Of a DNA stretch of 64,000 nt, positions 7,639 through 16,447 are shown piece after piece. The stretch is from Thermomicrobiales bacterium (GTDB lineage: Bacteria; Chloroflexota; Chloroflexia; Thermomicrobiales; UBA6265): assembly GCA_020432165.1 (NCBI GenBank), contig JAGQGU010000007.1, positions 25,085 to 89,084 on the forward strand, written 5' to 3'. Position 1 is the stretch's first letter. Every line of letters starts with the position of its first letter. The translations under genes and the position numbers were made by a program. The notes under the pieces are model-generated. The model worked only from the letters and a program-made list of their open reading frames with translations, was not told the origin of the DNA and ran no database searches.

Positions 7639-8895
7639 TTGGAAACAACCGCTGCGGACGAGCAAAAGACAACGATAATCGCTCCCGAAAACCCATCCGG
7701 TTTCGCGGCGATGCGCGATTCCTTTTTCTCCAAATACATTGCAGCGGTGGCGCTTTCTACCACCGGAATGATGGTGCGCATCACCGCGATGGGTTACCTC
7801 GTCTACGACCTCACTGGCGATCCGTTCAAGTTAGGTCTCATGAGTTTCGCGCAGGTAGCACCGGAGATCGTCTTCGGTCCGATTGCCGCCGCATTGCTGG
7901 ATCGGCTGGACCGACGCAAGCTGCTGATTGGAATCCAGCTCACCTACGTGCTCGGAATGCTGGGCATCATGGCGTTGATGGCATCGGATCGCATCCAGTT
8001 CTGGCATCTGCTCTGCATCGGGCTGGTAATGGGCACAGCGGCTGCTTTCGATTGGCCGACGCGAATGGCACTGGTGCCCACATTGGTAGACCGACCGTTG
8101 CTCTCCAGTGCGGTCGCGATCAATGCCGCATCGTTCAACGGTGCCCGCGTCATCGGACCTTCCCTCGGCGGCTGGCTGATCGGCATCATTGGTGTCATGT
8201 GGTGCTTCGGTGTCTACGCCGGCACCATCCTGCCCTATGTAGCGATCCTCCTGGTGATGCCGCGTAATCGGCGACCATCGGCCCGTCACTCCGGGGCATC
8301 GCCGTGGAGCGATCTGCGGGAAGGGTATCGCTATATATGGGAGCACAAGCCCATCCGCGCGATGCTCACGGTGGATATCGTGCCGATCATGTTGGGTATG
8401 AGCTACGTCACCATGGCCCCGGCCTTCGCTCGCGAGGTTTTGCACATGGGAAGCGATGGTCTGGGATTTTTGCTCAGCGGTAATGGTATCGGTTCGCTCC
8501 TGGGCACCTTGCTGGTGGCGAGGATGAGCGGTATGCGCCGTCGTGGTCTGGTCGTCGCCATTGGTGTTGGCTGCTTTGGCGTAGCACTGATCGCGTTCGG
8601 ACTGACATCCGCATTCTGGGCATCATTTGGACTGATCATCGTGGTCGGCTTGATCTACGGCACCTATAGCACCATGAACGACACCCTGATCCAATCAACC
8701 GTGGATGACGAGTATCGCGGTCGCGTTTCGGCAACCTATTCGATGCTGTGGGGCCTCTCACCAGTTGGCGGACTCATTGCTGGCGCGATGGCACGGGTAG
8801 TTGGTGTGCAATGGGCGATCGCGATCTGCGGCGTGCTCGTGCTCTGCTACACACCCTACCTCTGGTTCAGGACACCGTTGCGCAAGGTGGAGTAG
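7639..8895 (+). CDS. MFS transporter (EntS / MFS_3-type)
   Basis: A major-facilitator transporter of 418 residues from a TTG start. AGAGG lies five bases before that TTG. An upstream in-frame ATG at 7540 has no ribosome binding site. About 24 residues of soluble N terminus precede the first helix (SKYIAAVALSTTGMMVRITAMGYLVYDL). The inter-helix 2-3 loop has LLDRLDRRKLLIG, the MFS motif A equivalent, and there are about 12 hydrophobic segments. The sequence resembles the enterobactin-exporter-like branch with D-L-T-G-D-P-F-K-L-G. The substrate is unknown. A soluble antiport role is likely but unproven. Confidence 0.82.
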   Translation: METTAADEQKTTIIAPENPSGFAAMRDSFFSKYIAAVALSTTGMMVRITAMGYLVYDLTGDPFKLGLMSFAQVAPEIVFGPIAAALLDRLDRRKLLIGIQLTYVLGMLGIMALMASDRIQFWHLLCIGLVMGTAAAFDWPTRMALVPTLVDRPLLSSAVAINAASFNGARVIGPSLGGWLIGIIGVMWCFGVYAGTILPYVAILLVMPRNRRPSARHSGASPWSDLREGYRYIWEHKPIRAMLTVDIVPIMLGMSYVTMAPAFAREVLHMGSDGLGFLLSGNGIGSLLGTLLVARMSGMRRRGLVVAIGVGCFGVALIAFGLTSAFWASFGLIIVVGLIYGTYSTMNDTLIQSTVDDEYRGRVSATYSMLWGLSPVGGLIAGAMARVVGVQWAIAICGVLVLCYTPYLWFRTPLRKVE

Positions 8896-8964
8896 CGAGA
8901 TGCACCTGCAGACGAATCAACTCGCAACCGTCCCCATGAAAGACAATCGTTCTCTTATTTCCTA

Positions 8965-8993
8965 TTGACAACAGAATATCGTTCACATATCAT
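8965..8993 (+). promoter_or_regulatory. sigma-70-type promoter for the Lrp/AsnC gene
   Basis: A consensus -35 box TTGACA (8965-8970) and a -10 box TATCAT (8988-8993, 5/6 to consensus) are 17 bases apart, about 60 bases before the Lrp start. This is one of the best promoter matches in the window. Confidence 0.8.
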
Positions 8994-9055
8994 CCATGTA
9001 CACAGCATGATCATCTGTTCGATACCAGAATCTGTATCAGGAGGTTTGCCGCTCA

Positions 9056-9520
9056 ATGACACTGGATGCAACGGATACCGTGATTCTCTCCATGCTTCAG
9101 GAGAATGCGCGGACCAGCAATGCCGAGATTGCGCGCGCCCTCGGTATTGCTCCCAGCGCGGTACTGGAAAGAATACGGAAGCTCGAACAGCGAGGAGTGA
9201 TTCGGGGATACCACGCCGATATCGATCCAACTGCACTTGGGTACGGGCTCACGGCATTTGTGAACATGCGTACCGGTTTCGGTCAGGATCATCCGCGAGC
9301 TGTGGAGGCTCTATCCCGAATCCCCGAGATTCTGGAGATTCATGAAACAGCGGGGGAGGACTGCCTGATTGTGAAAGTCCGCTGTCAGGATATCCAGGCC
9401 TACCACGCGCTGCTCAATGAGAAGATTCGATTCATTGAAGGTGTGCACAGCACACGCACAACGATCGTAATCGGCACCGCGAAAGAAACGCGTGAGCTTC
9501 CGTTGGACACGACCACCTAG
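9056..9520 (+). CDS. Lrp/AsnC-family transcriptional regulator
   Basis: A 154-residue regulator. An N-terminal winged helix-turn-helix (residues ~3-50: TDTVILSMLQENARTSNAEI, ALGIAPSAVLERIRKLEQ) is followed by GVIRGYHADIDPTALGYGL. The rest is a RAM ligand-binding domain containing ETAGEDCLIVKVRC and ending TRTTIVIG. Lrp-type proteins sense amino acids as octamers and often regulate adjacent transport genes. The start has AGGAGG nine bases upstream and a strong promoter. The MFS gene downstream (9743) is a plausible target, by position only. Confidence 0.9.
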   Translation: MTLDATDTVILSMLQENARTSNAEIARALGIAPSAVLERIRKLEQRGVIRGYHADIDPTALGYGLTAFVNMRTGFGQDHPRAVEALSRIPEILEIHETAGEDCLIVKVRCQDIQAYHALLNEKIRFIEGVHSTRTTIVIGTAKETRELPLDTTT

Positions 9521-9562
9521 CATCCGGGGTACATATGGCAGATCCTCTGCGGAGACCATGCC

Positions 9563-9679
9563 ATGGACCTCATCGCCATCGTTCTATTTGTCGTCATCCT
9601 CGCGCTACTTGCTGCGGCAAGTCTCCTTTGGGGATACGATAGTCGCACAAACGACGACACCATTCGCAACTGGAAATGA
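9563..9679 (+). CDS. 38-residue single-pass membrane microprotein
   Basis: A short open frame, ATG at 9563 to TGA at 9677-9679, gives MDLIAIVLFVVILALLAAAS, then LLWGYDSRTNDDTIRNWK. It is a clean transmembrane helix followed by a polar tail with aromatic residues. GGAG lies eight bases upstream of the start. It sits between the Lrp regulator and the second MFS transporter. The helix-plus-tail design fits a small membrane regulator or assembly factor, but nothing shows its role. Being so short, it could be chance, although the composition is typical of real membrane microproteins. Confidence 0.55.
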   Translation: MDLIAIVLFVVILALLAAASLLWGYDSRTNDDTIRNWK

Positions 9680-9692
9680 TCGTTCGCGTATA

Positions 9693-9730
9693 CCTGCTCT
9701 CGTTATCTCGATTGGGGTAACGAGAGTAGG
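9693..9730. promoter_or_regulatory. inverted repeat upstream of MFS gene (operator or terminator)
   Basis: CTCTCGTTA (9697-9705) and TAACGAGAG (9718-9726) form a perfect 9-bp inverted repeat. CCT and AGG extend it by three pairs past one mismatch. It lies 13 bases before the MFS start and covers its expected ribosome-binding region. Operator or mRNA hairpin roles are both possible. Confidence 0.5.
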
Positions 9731-9742
9731 GCCACCTGGTAG

Positions 9743-11056
9743 ATGAGTGCCCCAATGAACCCAACGACAAGCAAGGTACCGATATTCCGTAACCTGCATT
9801 ATGCATGGGTGATGTTCGGGGTCGTCTTCCTGATCCTGTTGGGTGCATCCGGATTCCGGTCCGCACCAGGCGTGCTGATGGTGCCGCTACAGGACGCCTT
9901 CGGGTGGGATCGTGGCACCATCAGCTTTGCCGTGAGCATCAATCTCATCCTGTACGGCTTCATGGGTCCCTTCGCTGCGGCACTCATGGAACGTTTCCCA
10001 ATGCGCACGGTTGTCTCGCTGGCGCTCATCACCATTGCCAGCGGTGCCTTGCTGACGCTGTTCATGACCAAACCGATCCACCTCTATCTCACCTGGGGTG
10101 TGATGGTTGGATTGGGATCGGGCTCAATGGCGACAGTCCTTGCCGCAACCGTCGTGAATCGCTGGTTCGTGGCCAAACGCGGTCTGGCGATGGGTGCACT
10201 CACAGCCGCCACCGCGACTGGCCAGCTCATCTTTCTGCCATTCATCGCACGGCAAGCAACGAATCATGGCTGGCAGGCGGTCTCGATCACGATCGCGATC
10301 ATGGCGTTTGCCGTCGTCCCGATCGCGTTCTTCTTCCTGAAAGATCGTCCGGCTGATCTTGGTCTGACCCGGCTCGGTGCGCCAGAAGGCGATGCTGTAC
10401 CACGGTTGCAGGAGAATCCGGTAAAGGTGGCCACGCGAACATTGGCCGAGGCCAGCCGTACCGTCGACTTCTGGATTTTGGCTATCACCTTCTTTGTCTG
10501 CGGAGCCACCACCAATGGACTGATCGGTACCCATCTAATTCCAGCCGGACATGACCATGGGATGAGCGAGGTAGCGGCGGCAAATCTGCTTGCCATCATC
10601 GGTATCTTCGATGTGATCGGCACAATCGGCTCCGGCTGGCTCACGGACCGTATCGATCCGCGCAAGCTGCTCTTTGGCTACTATGCACTGCGTGGATTGA
10701 GCCTGATGGCGCTCACGCATGTGCTGGGCAATATCAATTTCGGATTGATCGCCTTTATCGTCTTTTACGGACTCGACTGGGTCGCAACCGTGCCGCCAAC
10801 CGTGCAGCTCTGCCAGCAGATCTTTGGACCAGGAAAGGGATCGGTGGTCTATGGCTGGGTATTCAGCGCGCATCAGCTGGGAGCAGCACTGATCGCCTGG
10901 CTAGCGGGAGTTAGTCGCACGGTTACGGGCGATTACGTGATGGCGTTTTACACCGCCGGGACCATGGCGATTATTGCGGCATTCATGATCATGATTATTC
11001 GCGTGCCATCGGCGGAGGACCCAGTCCTAGTCGCGACTGTTCCCGCTGGAGATTGA
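9743..11056 (+). CDS. MFS transporter (monocarboxylate / oxalate-formate antiporter-like)
   Basis: A 437-residue transporter with 12 predicted helices. The first is YAWVMFGVVFLILLGASGFRS, followed by a loop PLQDAFGWDRGTIS typical of the monocarboxylate-porter and oxalate/formate antiporter branches. Later come VVNRWFVAKRGLAMGALTAATATG, where W-F-x-x-x-R-G-x-A is the hallmark of that branch, and GSGWLTDRIDPRKLLFGYY, the mid-protein motif A copy. It probably moves small organic acids. The first ATG is used; ATG at 9755 is also possible. Lrp control is possible by proximity. Confidence 0.85.
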   Translation: MSAPMNPTTSKVPIFRNLHYAWVMFGVVFLILLGASGFRSAPGVLMVPLQDAFGWDRGTISFAVSINLILYGFMGPFAAALMERFPMRTVVSLALITIASGALLTLFMTKPIHLYLTWGVMVGLGSGSMATVLAATVVNRWFVAKRGLAMGALTAATATGQLIFLPFIARQATNHGWQAVSITIAIMAFAVVPIAFFFLKDRPADLGLTRLGAPEGDAVPRLQENPVKVATRTLAEASRTVDFWILAITFFVCGATTNGLIGTHLIPAGHDHGMSEVAAANLLAIIGIFDVIGTIGSGWLTDRIDPRKLLFGYYALRGLSLMALTHVLGNINFGLIAFIVFYGLDWVATVPPTVQLCQQIFGPGKGSVVYGWVFSAHQLGAALIAWLAGVSRTVTGDYVMAFYTAGTMAIIAAFMIMIIRVPSAEDPVLVATVPAGD

Positions 11057-11151
11057 TCTCGATCATCGATTTGTCGAATTCGGGCCATTCCGTTCGTCAG
11101 TATCATGAACAGCAAACGTGCTGTGTCACGGTACATCAGAAAGGAACCGAG

Positions 11152-11496
11152 ATGAAGTACATGATCCTGCTTTTTGGCGACGAGTCCACCTATAGCACCT
11201 ACACCCAGGAGCAGATGGCGGCTGATATGCAGCGCCACATCGATTTCGGCACGTGGTGTATGGAAAACGGAGTCACCATTCTCGGTGGCGAAGAACTGCA
11301 CCTTTCATCAACCGCCAAGACATTCCACGCCAATGGCACGGAGATGGATGGCCCCTTCCTGGAACTCAAGGAGCAACTCGGCGGCTATTACGCTATCGAG
11401 ACTGATTCGCTAGAACGTGCCGAAGATGCGGCCCGGCATGCACCCACATATGGCGCGGTCGAGCTTCGGCAGATCGTGGAACGTGAGGAAGCGTAG
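11152..11496 (+). CDS. YCII-related / DGPF-domain protein
   Basis: A 114-residue YCII-fold protein with the DGPF motif seen as MDGPFLELKEQLGGYYAIE. The start at 11152 follows AAAGGAACC; the longer upstream frame lacks a good site. A second, similar gene follows, and then the ECF sigma factor, a conserved arrangement for the ECF42 group. Small YCII proteins have a ferredoxin-like fold with a putative active-site His/Asp. Their exact role with ECF42 sigma is not established. Confidence 0.85.
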   Translation: MKYMILLFGDESTYSTYTQEQMAADMQRHIDFGTWCMENGVTILGGEELHLSSTAKTFHANGTEMDGPFLELKEQLGGYYAIETDSLERAEDAARHAPTYGAVELRQIVEREEA

Positions 11497-11517
11497 ATCA
11501 GATCGAAAGGTCGTGCC

Positions 11518-11862
11518 ATGCACTACATCATTCTGCTGTATGGTCCGGAAGATGGCCCTGGCTATGAGGAGCTCTCGCCCGAGGCATTCGCCGAGGCTAT
11601 GCAGACGCACATCGATTTCACAAACTGGTGTGCCGACAACGGCGTTACGATTGACGATTCGCTGGCATTGGTTGAATCGAAGAACGAGTATGTCGTGTCT
11701 GCGGACGGTTCCACGACAGATGGACCATACCTGGAGCTGAAAGAGCAACTCGGCGGTTATTACGCGATCACAACGGATTCGCCCGAACTAGCCAGAGAAG
11801 CCACCAAACGATGCCCGAATTATGGTGTGAACGTACTTCGTCCCGCCGCTTCACGAGACTAG
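11518..11862 (+). CDS. YCII-related / DGPF-domain protein, second copy
   Basis: A 114-residue paralogue of the preceding gene, sharing TDGPYLELKEQLGGYYAIT and the D-F-x-N/T-W-C-x-x-N-G-V block. The two copies are 21 bases apart and clearly arose by tandem duplication. GAAAGG lies upstream of the ATG. The stop is only three bases before the sigma-factor start, so translation is probably coupled. Confidence 0.85.
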   Translation: MHYIILLYGPEDGPGYEELSPEAFAEAMQTHIDFTNWCADNGVTIDDSLALVESKNEYVVSADGSTTDGPYLELKEQLGGYYAITTDSPELAREATKRCPNYGVNVLRPAASRD

Positions 11863-11865
11863 CTT

Positions 11866-13110
11866 GTGACCCCAGAGACCACTACCGTCATCGAAGCGAT
11901 CTATCGCGACGATTGGGCGCGGATTCTGGCTACACTGGTGCGGCAGACCCGCAACCTGGATGCCGCAGAAGATGCCCTGCAGGAGGCGATTGCGCGTGCG
12001 GTCGTCTCCTGGCCGTGCGATGGAGTACCACAGAACCCGGCAGGATGGGTCAGCACCACGGCCCAACGGATTGCCATTGATGCTGGCCGCCGGGCGACAT
12101 CGCTCCAACAGAAACTCCCGCTGCTTCCTTTACCGGATGACGAATCTCCGCATGATATCGATCTGGCATTCGGCGATGATCGCTTGCGCCTCATCTTCAC
12201 CTGCTGTCATCCCATTCTGACGACGGATTCACGTCTTGCGCTGACGCTGCGACTGATCTGCGGACTAACAACCAGTGATATCGCGGCTCTCTTCCTGGTA
12301 CCGGAACCAACCATGGCCGCACGTATCACCCGCGCCAAAAAGAAGATCGCGGCAAGCAAGGTGCCGTATGAGATTCCCGCTCCCGGTCAGCTGGAGAGTC
12401 GGCTGCAGGATGTCCTTCAGGTCATCTATCTGGTCGCAACTGCTGGCCATACCCCTGCGCAAGGAGAGTTCCTCCACGATGCCAGCACCATGCAGCTGGC
12501 ACTTGATCTCACGCGAGTACTCGGAGAACTCATACCGCAACATCCCGAGGTCCTGGGGCTCCGCGCGTTGGTGCTTTTTGCCGAGGCGAGGAAGGAAACA
12601 CGCCTGGACGATGAAGGCGATGCCCTGGCTCTGGAACATATGGACCGGAGCCTGTGGGATCATGATCTCATACGACAGGGCATCCAGCTTACGGAGTCAT
12701 CGTTGCGACTATCTAAGCCAGATACGGTTGGACCATATGCCCTCCAGGCGGCCATAGCGGCCTGTCACGGAGAGGCTGCGAGCTATGAGGCGACCGATTG
12801 GGCCCAGATTGCGGCGCTCTATGCAGTGCTGGATCGTCGTCATCCCAGCGCCATCTGTCGTCTCGGGTTCTGCGTAGCTGTGAGCATGCGCGATGGCCCG
12901 GAGGCCGGGCTGGTAATGGTTGACAGGTCTATGCTGGATGATGCATTGGAGAACTACGCCATGCTCCCAGCTGCGCGGGCAGACATGTACCGCCGCCAGG
13001 GTGATTGGGAGAAGGCGGTCGCACACTATCGCACAGCAGCCGATCTCACCGGCAATCTGGCACTACGAAGATGGTTTCTTACGCAAGCAGAACAGACAGG
13101 TGAACGATAG
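11866..13110 (+). CDS. ECF RNA polymerase sigma factor, ECF42-type, with C-terminal extension
   Basis: A 414-residue protein starting at GTG. Sigma region 2 is near the start (VIEAIYRDDWARILATLVRQ, NLDAAEDALQEAIARAV, GWVSTTAQRIAID). Region 4 follows (TLRLICGLTTSDIAALFLVPEPTMAARITRAKKKI). Then comes a ~230-residue C-terminal extension with TPR-like helices (HPEVLGLRALVLFAEAR, LYAVLDRRHPSAICRLG, ALENYAMLPAARADMYRRQG). This size, the extension and the DGPF neighbours identify the ECF42 group, which has no classical anti-sigma factor. The C-terminal domain is thought to control activity. The signal is unknown. Confidence 0.9.
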   Translation: MTPETTTVIEAIYRDDWARILATLVRQTRNLDAAEDALQEAIARAVVSWPCDGVPQNPAGWVSTTAQRIAIDAGRRATSLQQKLPLLPLPDDESPHDIDLAFGDDRLRLIFTCCHPILTTDSRLALTLRLICGLTTSDIAALFLVPEPTMAARITRAKKKIAASKVPYEIPAPGQLESRLQDVLQVIYLVATAGHTPAQGEFLHDASTMQLALDLTRVLGELIPQHPEVLGLRALVLFAEARKETRLDDEGDALALEHMDRSLWDHDLIRQGIQLTESSLRLSKPDTVGPYALQAAIAACHGEAASYEATDWAQIAALYAVLDRRHPSAICRLGFCVAVSMRDGPEAGLVMVDRSMLDDALENYAMLPAARADMYRRQGDWEKAVAHYRTAADLTGNLALRRWFLTQAEQTGER

Positions 13111-13146
13111 CACTCACTGGTATTCTGGACCGGTTACGCCGGGGGA

Positions 13147-13198
13147 TTCTGTGCTACGCACAGAAGGGGGATGCCAATGCCTGAGGCATCGGCATCCC
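13147..13198. other. two strong hairpins after the sigma-factor gene
   Basis: An 8-bp stem with a three-base loop (13147-13165) is followed at once by a longer one (13168-13198). The longer hairpin has eight pairs, one mismatch, then five or six pairs around a tiny loop. They lie 37 bases after the sigma gene stop. No T-run follows, only G-rich sequence. They may end the YCII-YCII-sigma transcript. The rest of the 338-base gap up to the VanW gene holds a small inverted repeat, CACAA-A-TTGTG (13316-13326), and no gene. Confidence 0.6.
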
Positions 13199-13448
13199 GG
13201 AGGGGAGGGGAGTTGGCGCGTTGGGCGGTCGGTTGGCTGAACCCGGGGAATCCGCTCGCGCTTTCCTCTATCTGTAGTTTGCACTGTATAGCACCATAGT
13301 CTGCGACGAAATTGTCACAAATTGTGCATCTCTTTGTCTCTCTGCAACGTTTAACTATGCAGAAGAGTGATTCTCGCCCGTAGCGAGGAGTTGCTTACGT
13401 ATGGTATGTTATCTACTGTACGGATAGGCGTGACATCCGCGCTTTGGT

Positions 13449-15386
13449 GTGCATGAAGAAGTGGAGTTTCTTCGCAAAATGGCAGAAAAAAACGTTGGGT
13501 CCGAAAATCAACCGACCAACCCCCGGCCCGATGCCTACACCCGAGTGTCCCAAGCATTTCAGGTAGAAGACCGCGACTGGAATACCGTGAATCGGCGCGT
13601 TGCCACCAGGTTACTGGCTGGCACGGGTGCTGCATTCGCCTTGCTCGCCAGCGGTGTGGCTGGCTTCCGGGCGGTGTATGCGAGCAAAATCTATCCGAAT
13701 GTGCGCATTGGCGATGTGAACGTGGGCGGAATGAGCCGCGAGGAAGCCATGGCGGCGGTGCAGGCGCGCGTGAATCAGCTCAATATCAGCAGCATCAGCT
13801 ATAGCTATCAGTCCCACACATGGGAACCGACGCTTGCCGAGATCGGAGTGTCAGTCGATATTCCGGCGCTGGTGGACGAAGCGCTGGCGCTGGGTCGTGA
13901 CGATAAGGCGACCGACCGACTGGTATCGACCAGCGAACTGATACAGAAGACCAAGGTGGTGCCGTTGCGCTTCGGCCTCCAGCTTTCCACCTTAAATGGC
14001 TGGCTCGATCAGGTCGATGCCGATATCGACGATCCGGCCATCGATGCGACCTTTACCGCCAGCGGTGCCCAACTGATCATTACCGACGATTCCACCGGTA
14101 CCGCCGCCGATCGCAAGGCGGTGACAGACCAGATCAACGAGACCCTGGCGACGCTGGCTCCGACTAAAGGAAACCTGCCGACCGCTGTTGCTGAACCGCG
14201 CATCACCAAGGCGGATCTCAAGGCCAACGAATCCGCGGTGCTGAACATTCTCAGCAACTCCGTCACGGTTCGTTTCGAGAGCCAGAAGTGGGAAGTGGAA
14301 CCGGAGGAGGTTAGCCAGTTCATGGCCTTCACCTCCAGTGTAGCCACCGGAACATTGGAAACCAGCGTTGATTTCGATCGCGCTGCCCTGGGCAAGTATC
14401 TGAACGAGCGCTTTGCGGAATCGGTTAATCGGGTACCCATCAACTCGCTGGTGCAGTTCTATAGCGGTCAACTCTCGGCCACCACCAGCTCGCAAGATGG
14501 CAAGACGATGAAAGTCACCGAGTTCGCGAGCCTGGTTGCAGAGAGCTTCCTCGGCGATCACGAGCGGGTGGATATCCCGGTTGTGACAACCAAGGCCGAT
14601 GTCCGCGAGGATAACCTCGATACGCTCGGGATCCATGAGCGACTGTCTCGGGGCGATTCGAACTTCGGTAACAGTAGCGATGCCCGTGCGACCAATATCC
14701 TCACCGGCATCCGGCTGATCAACAACACCATCATTGCCCCGGGCGATGAATTCAGCTTCAACCAGGCGGTGGGGCCGATTGATGGCAACCCGGAATTTGT
14801 CGGTGGCCAGGGAATTGTGGCAGGCGTGATTCAGGATGAGTTCGGGGGCGGAATCTGCCAGGTGGTCACCACCACCTTCCGTGCCGCTATCCTCGCCGGA
14901 TTGCCTATCACACAATGGCACGCCCACACCTATCGCCTCAGTGGCTACGAACTGGATGGTTGGGGACCAGGCTTTGATGCCTCCATCCTTCAACCGGAAT
15001 ATGAACCTGATTGGACGAAGTGGGCGGATCTTCGCTTCCAGAACAACACCGAAAACTTCATTCTCATTTCCAGTTGGGCGGATGGCGGCTATCACATCGT
15101 CGAAATCTACGGCACCAACGATGGTCGCAATGTGGATATCTCCGGAACCAGTGTCTGGGATGGAACACCCTCGGACGATAACAAGTGGAATGTGGACTAC
15201 GATCTCTCATCCGGCACCAACTACATCAGCGCCTATCCGCTGGTCGGTTCTGGTGCCAGTTTCACCCGCACGGTAACCAATGTACCGAACGAAGAGGACT
15301 ACGAACGCACCTTCACCAGCGATTATGCATCGCGCGGGTACCAATGCACCTGTAGCGCCGATATGGAAGGTACTCCTTGCTGGTAA
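13449..15386 (+). CDS. VanW-family membrane-anchored envelope protein
   Basis: A 645-residue protein with a cytoplasmic N terminus and one membrane helix near residue 60 (LLAGTGAAFALLASGVAGF). The extracellular part has two tandem peptidoglycan-binding-4-like modules (VRIGDVNVGGMSREEAMAAV... and the matching second copy). The C-terminal VanW domain carries IAPGDEFSFNQAVGPI, GGGICQVVTTTFRAAILAGL and HAHTYRLSGYE. VanW proteins occur with cell-wall and vancomycin-resistance loci, but their chemistry is not settled. The start is GTG at 13449 or ATG at 13479; neither has a strong ribosome binding site. A terminator follows. Confidence 0.88.
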   Translation: MHEEVEFLRKMAEKNVGSENQPTNPRPDAYTRVSQAFQVEDRDWNTVNRRVATRLLAGTGAAFALLASGVAGFRAVYASKIYPNVRIGDVNVGGMSREEAMAAVQARVNQLNISSISYSYQSHTWEPTLAEIGVSVDIPALVDEALALGRDDKATDRLVSTSELIQKTKVVPLRFGLQLSTLNGWLDQVDADIDDPAIDATFTASGAQLIITDDSTGTAADRKAVTDQINETLATLAPTKGNLPTAVAEPRITKADLKANESAVLNILSNSVTVRFESQKWEVEPEEVSQFMAFTSSVATGTLETSVDFDRAALGKYLNERFAESVNRVPINSLVQFYSGQLSATTSSQDGKTMKVTEFASLVAESFLGDHERVDIPVVTTKADVREDNLDTLGIHERLSRGDSNFGNSSDARATNILTGIRLINNTIIAPGDEFSFNQAVGPIDGNPEFVGGQGIVAGVIQDEFGGGICQVVTTTFRAAILAGLPITQWHAHTYRLSGYELDGWGPGFDASILQPEYEPDWTKWADLRFQNNTENFILISSWADGGYHIVEIYGTNDGRNVDISGTSVWDGTPSDDNKWNVDYDLSSGTNYISAYPLVGSGASFTRTVTNVPNEEDYERTFTSDYASRGYQCTCSADMEGTPCW

Positions 15387-15414
15387 AGGCAGGTTACGTA
15401 GATACGGTTTGATC

Positions 15415-15446
15415 ATAACCCGGACCAGACGGTCCGGGTTATTTTT
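15415..15446 (+). terminator. rho-independent terminator of the VanW gene
   Basis: A 12-bp perfect stem (15415-15426 with 15431-15442, loop AGAC) runs into TTTT. It lies 28 bases after the VanW stop. Confidence 0.92.
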
Positions 15447-15463
15447 GTTCCTCGCCAACGTCC

Positions 15464-15508
15464 TAATACCCAATGCGCACCCCGCGGATCAACCGCGGGG
15501 CTACGTGT
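15464..15508 (+). repeat. dispersed palindromic repeat, copy 1
   Basis: TAATACCCAATGCG, then a GC-rich palindrome (CCCCGCGG...CCGCGGGG), then CTACGTGT. A second copy begins 112 bases downstream with the same 14-base leader but a different palindrome. The 332-base gap between the VanW and response-regulator genes holds a terminator, these two repeats and no gene. Confidence 0.8.
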
Positions 15509-15575
15509 CTAACTTCGTCGTTCTTATGCCGCAGACGAGGAATCAGCCGAATGATCGGTAATATCGCCAGGGGCC

Positions 15576-15621
15576 TAATACCCAATGCGAACTCCGGGAC
15601 TTAATCCCGGGGCCACATGTG
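15576..15621 (+). repeat. dispersed palindromic repeat, copy 2
   Basis: It has the same TAATACCCAATGCG leader as copy 1. The palindrome has changed on both arms (CTCCGGGA...ATCCCGGGG), and the tail is CCACATGT instead of CTACGTGT. The stem pairing is kept although the bases differ. Confidence 0.8.
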
Positions 15622-15718
15622 AGGAATGGCTTCCGGGTTGTGACGAAATCGTAAATATTCCCATCCGCCTGACGGATTACAATCTTCGGAAGAATGCGTT
15701 TTCTTCCGGAGGATTCCC

Positions 15719-16447
15719 ATGGCGCACATCATTGTGGTTGAAGACGAGCAGGAGCTCGCCCGCCTCATCTCGAGCACATTCCAGAGCGATGGTCATACCA
15801 CCGAGGTCTTCCGCGATGGTCGCTTCGCCCTTGATCGCATCGATGACCGCACTCGCCCGGAACCCGATCTCTACATCCTCGATCTCGGTCTCCCCCGCGT
15901 CGATGGCCTCGCCCTCTGCAAGCGCATCCGGCAGGATCGCATCACGCCCATTGTCATGCTCACCGCCAAAACATCGGAACTCGACAAGGTGCTGGGTCTG
16001 GAACTTGGTGCCGATGATTACATCACCAAGCCCTTTAGCCTGCGCGAACTGCAGGCACGGGTGAGCGCCATCCTCCGCCGCGTAGAGATGATGAGTCGCG
16101 AAAACCTTCCCGATACGACGATCGATTCCAAAGTAATCGAGCAGGACGGGTTACGTATCGACCCGGTTGGACGTGAAGTACACGCCCAATCCACCAGTAT
16201 CAGTCTCACCGCCAAGGAGTTCGATCTCCTCTACCTTCTGGCGAGTAATCCCGGGCGGGTCTTTAGCCGCGCCTATTTGCTGGACACACTCTGGGGTGAT
16301 ACCTATGGCGGCTTCGAGCGCACAGTAGATACGCACATCCAACGCCTGCGCCGCAAGCTCGCAGAGGCTGATAACGCCGATGAGCGCATCGTGACACTCT
16401 GGGGCGTGGGATACCGCTACGACAAGCGCGGTTCGCGGCCAGCATGA
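15719..16447 (+). CDS. OmpR/PhoB-family response regulator
   Basis: A 242-residue two-component regulator. The receiver domain (residues ~1-120) has the acidic pair in VVEDE, the phospho-acceptor Asp55 in LYILDLGLP, and the switch region MLTAKTSELDKVLGLELGADDYITKPF. The C-terminal winged helix (about 150-240) shows LTAKEFDLLYLLASNPGRVFSR, LLDTLWG and RTVDTHIQRLRRKL. GGAGG lies seven bases before the start. Its stop overlaps the sensor kinase start by four bases (ATGA), so the two form one operon. Direct targets cannot be read from the sequence. Confidence 0.95.
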   Translation: MAHIIVVEDEQELARLISSTFQSDGHTTEVFRDGRFALDRIDDRTRPEPDLYILDLGLPRVDGLALCKRIRQDRITPIVMLTAKTSELDKVLGLELGADDYITKPFSLRELQARVSAILRRVEMMSRENLPDTTIDSKVIEQDGLRIDPVGREVHAQSTSISLTAKEFDLLYLLASNPGRVFSRAYLLDTLWGDTYGGFERTVDTHIQRLRRKLAEADNADERIVTLWGVGYRYDKRGSRPA

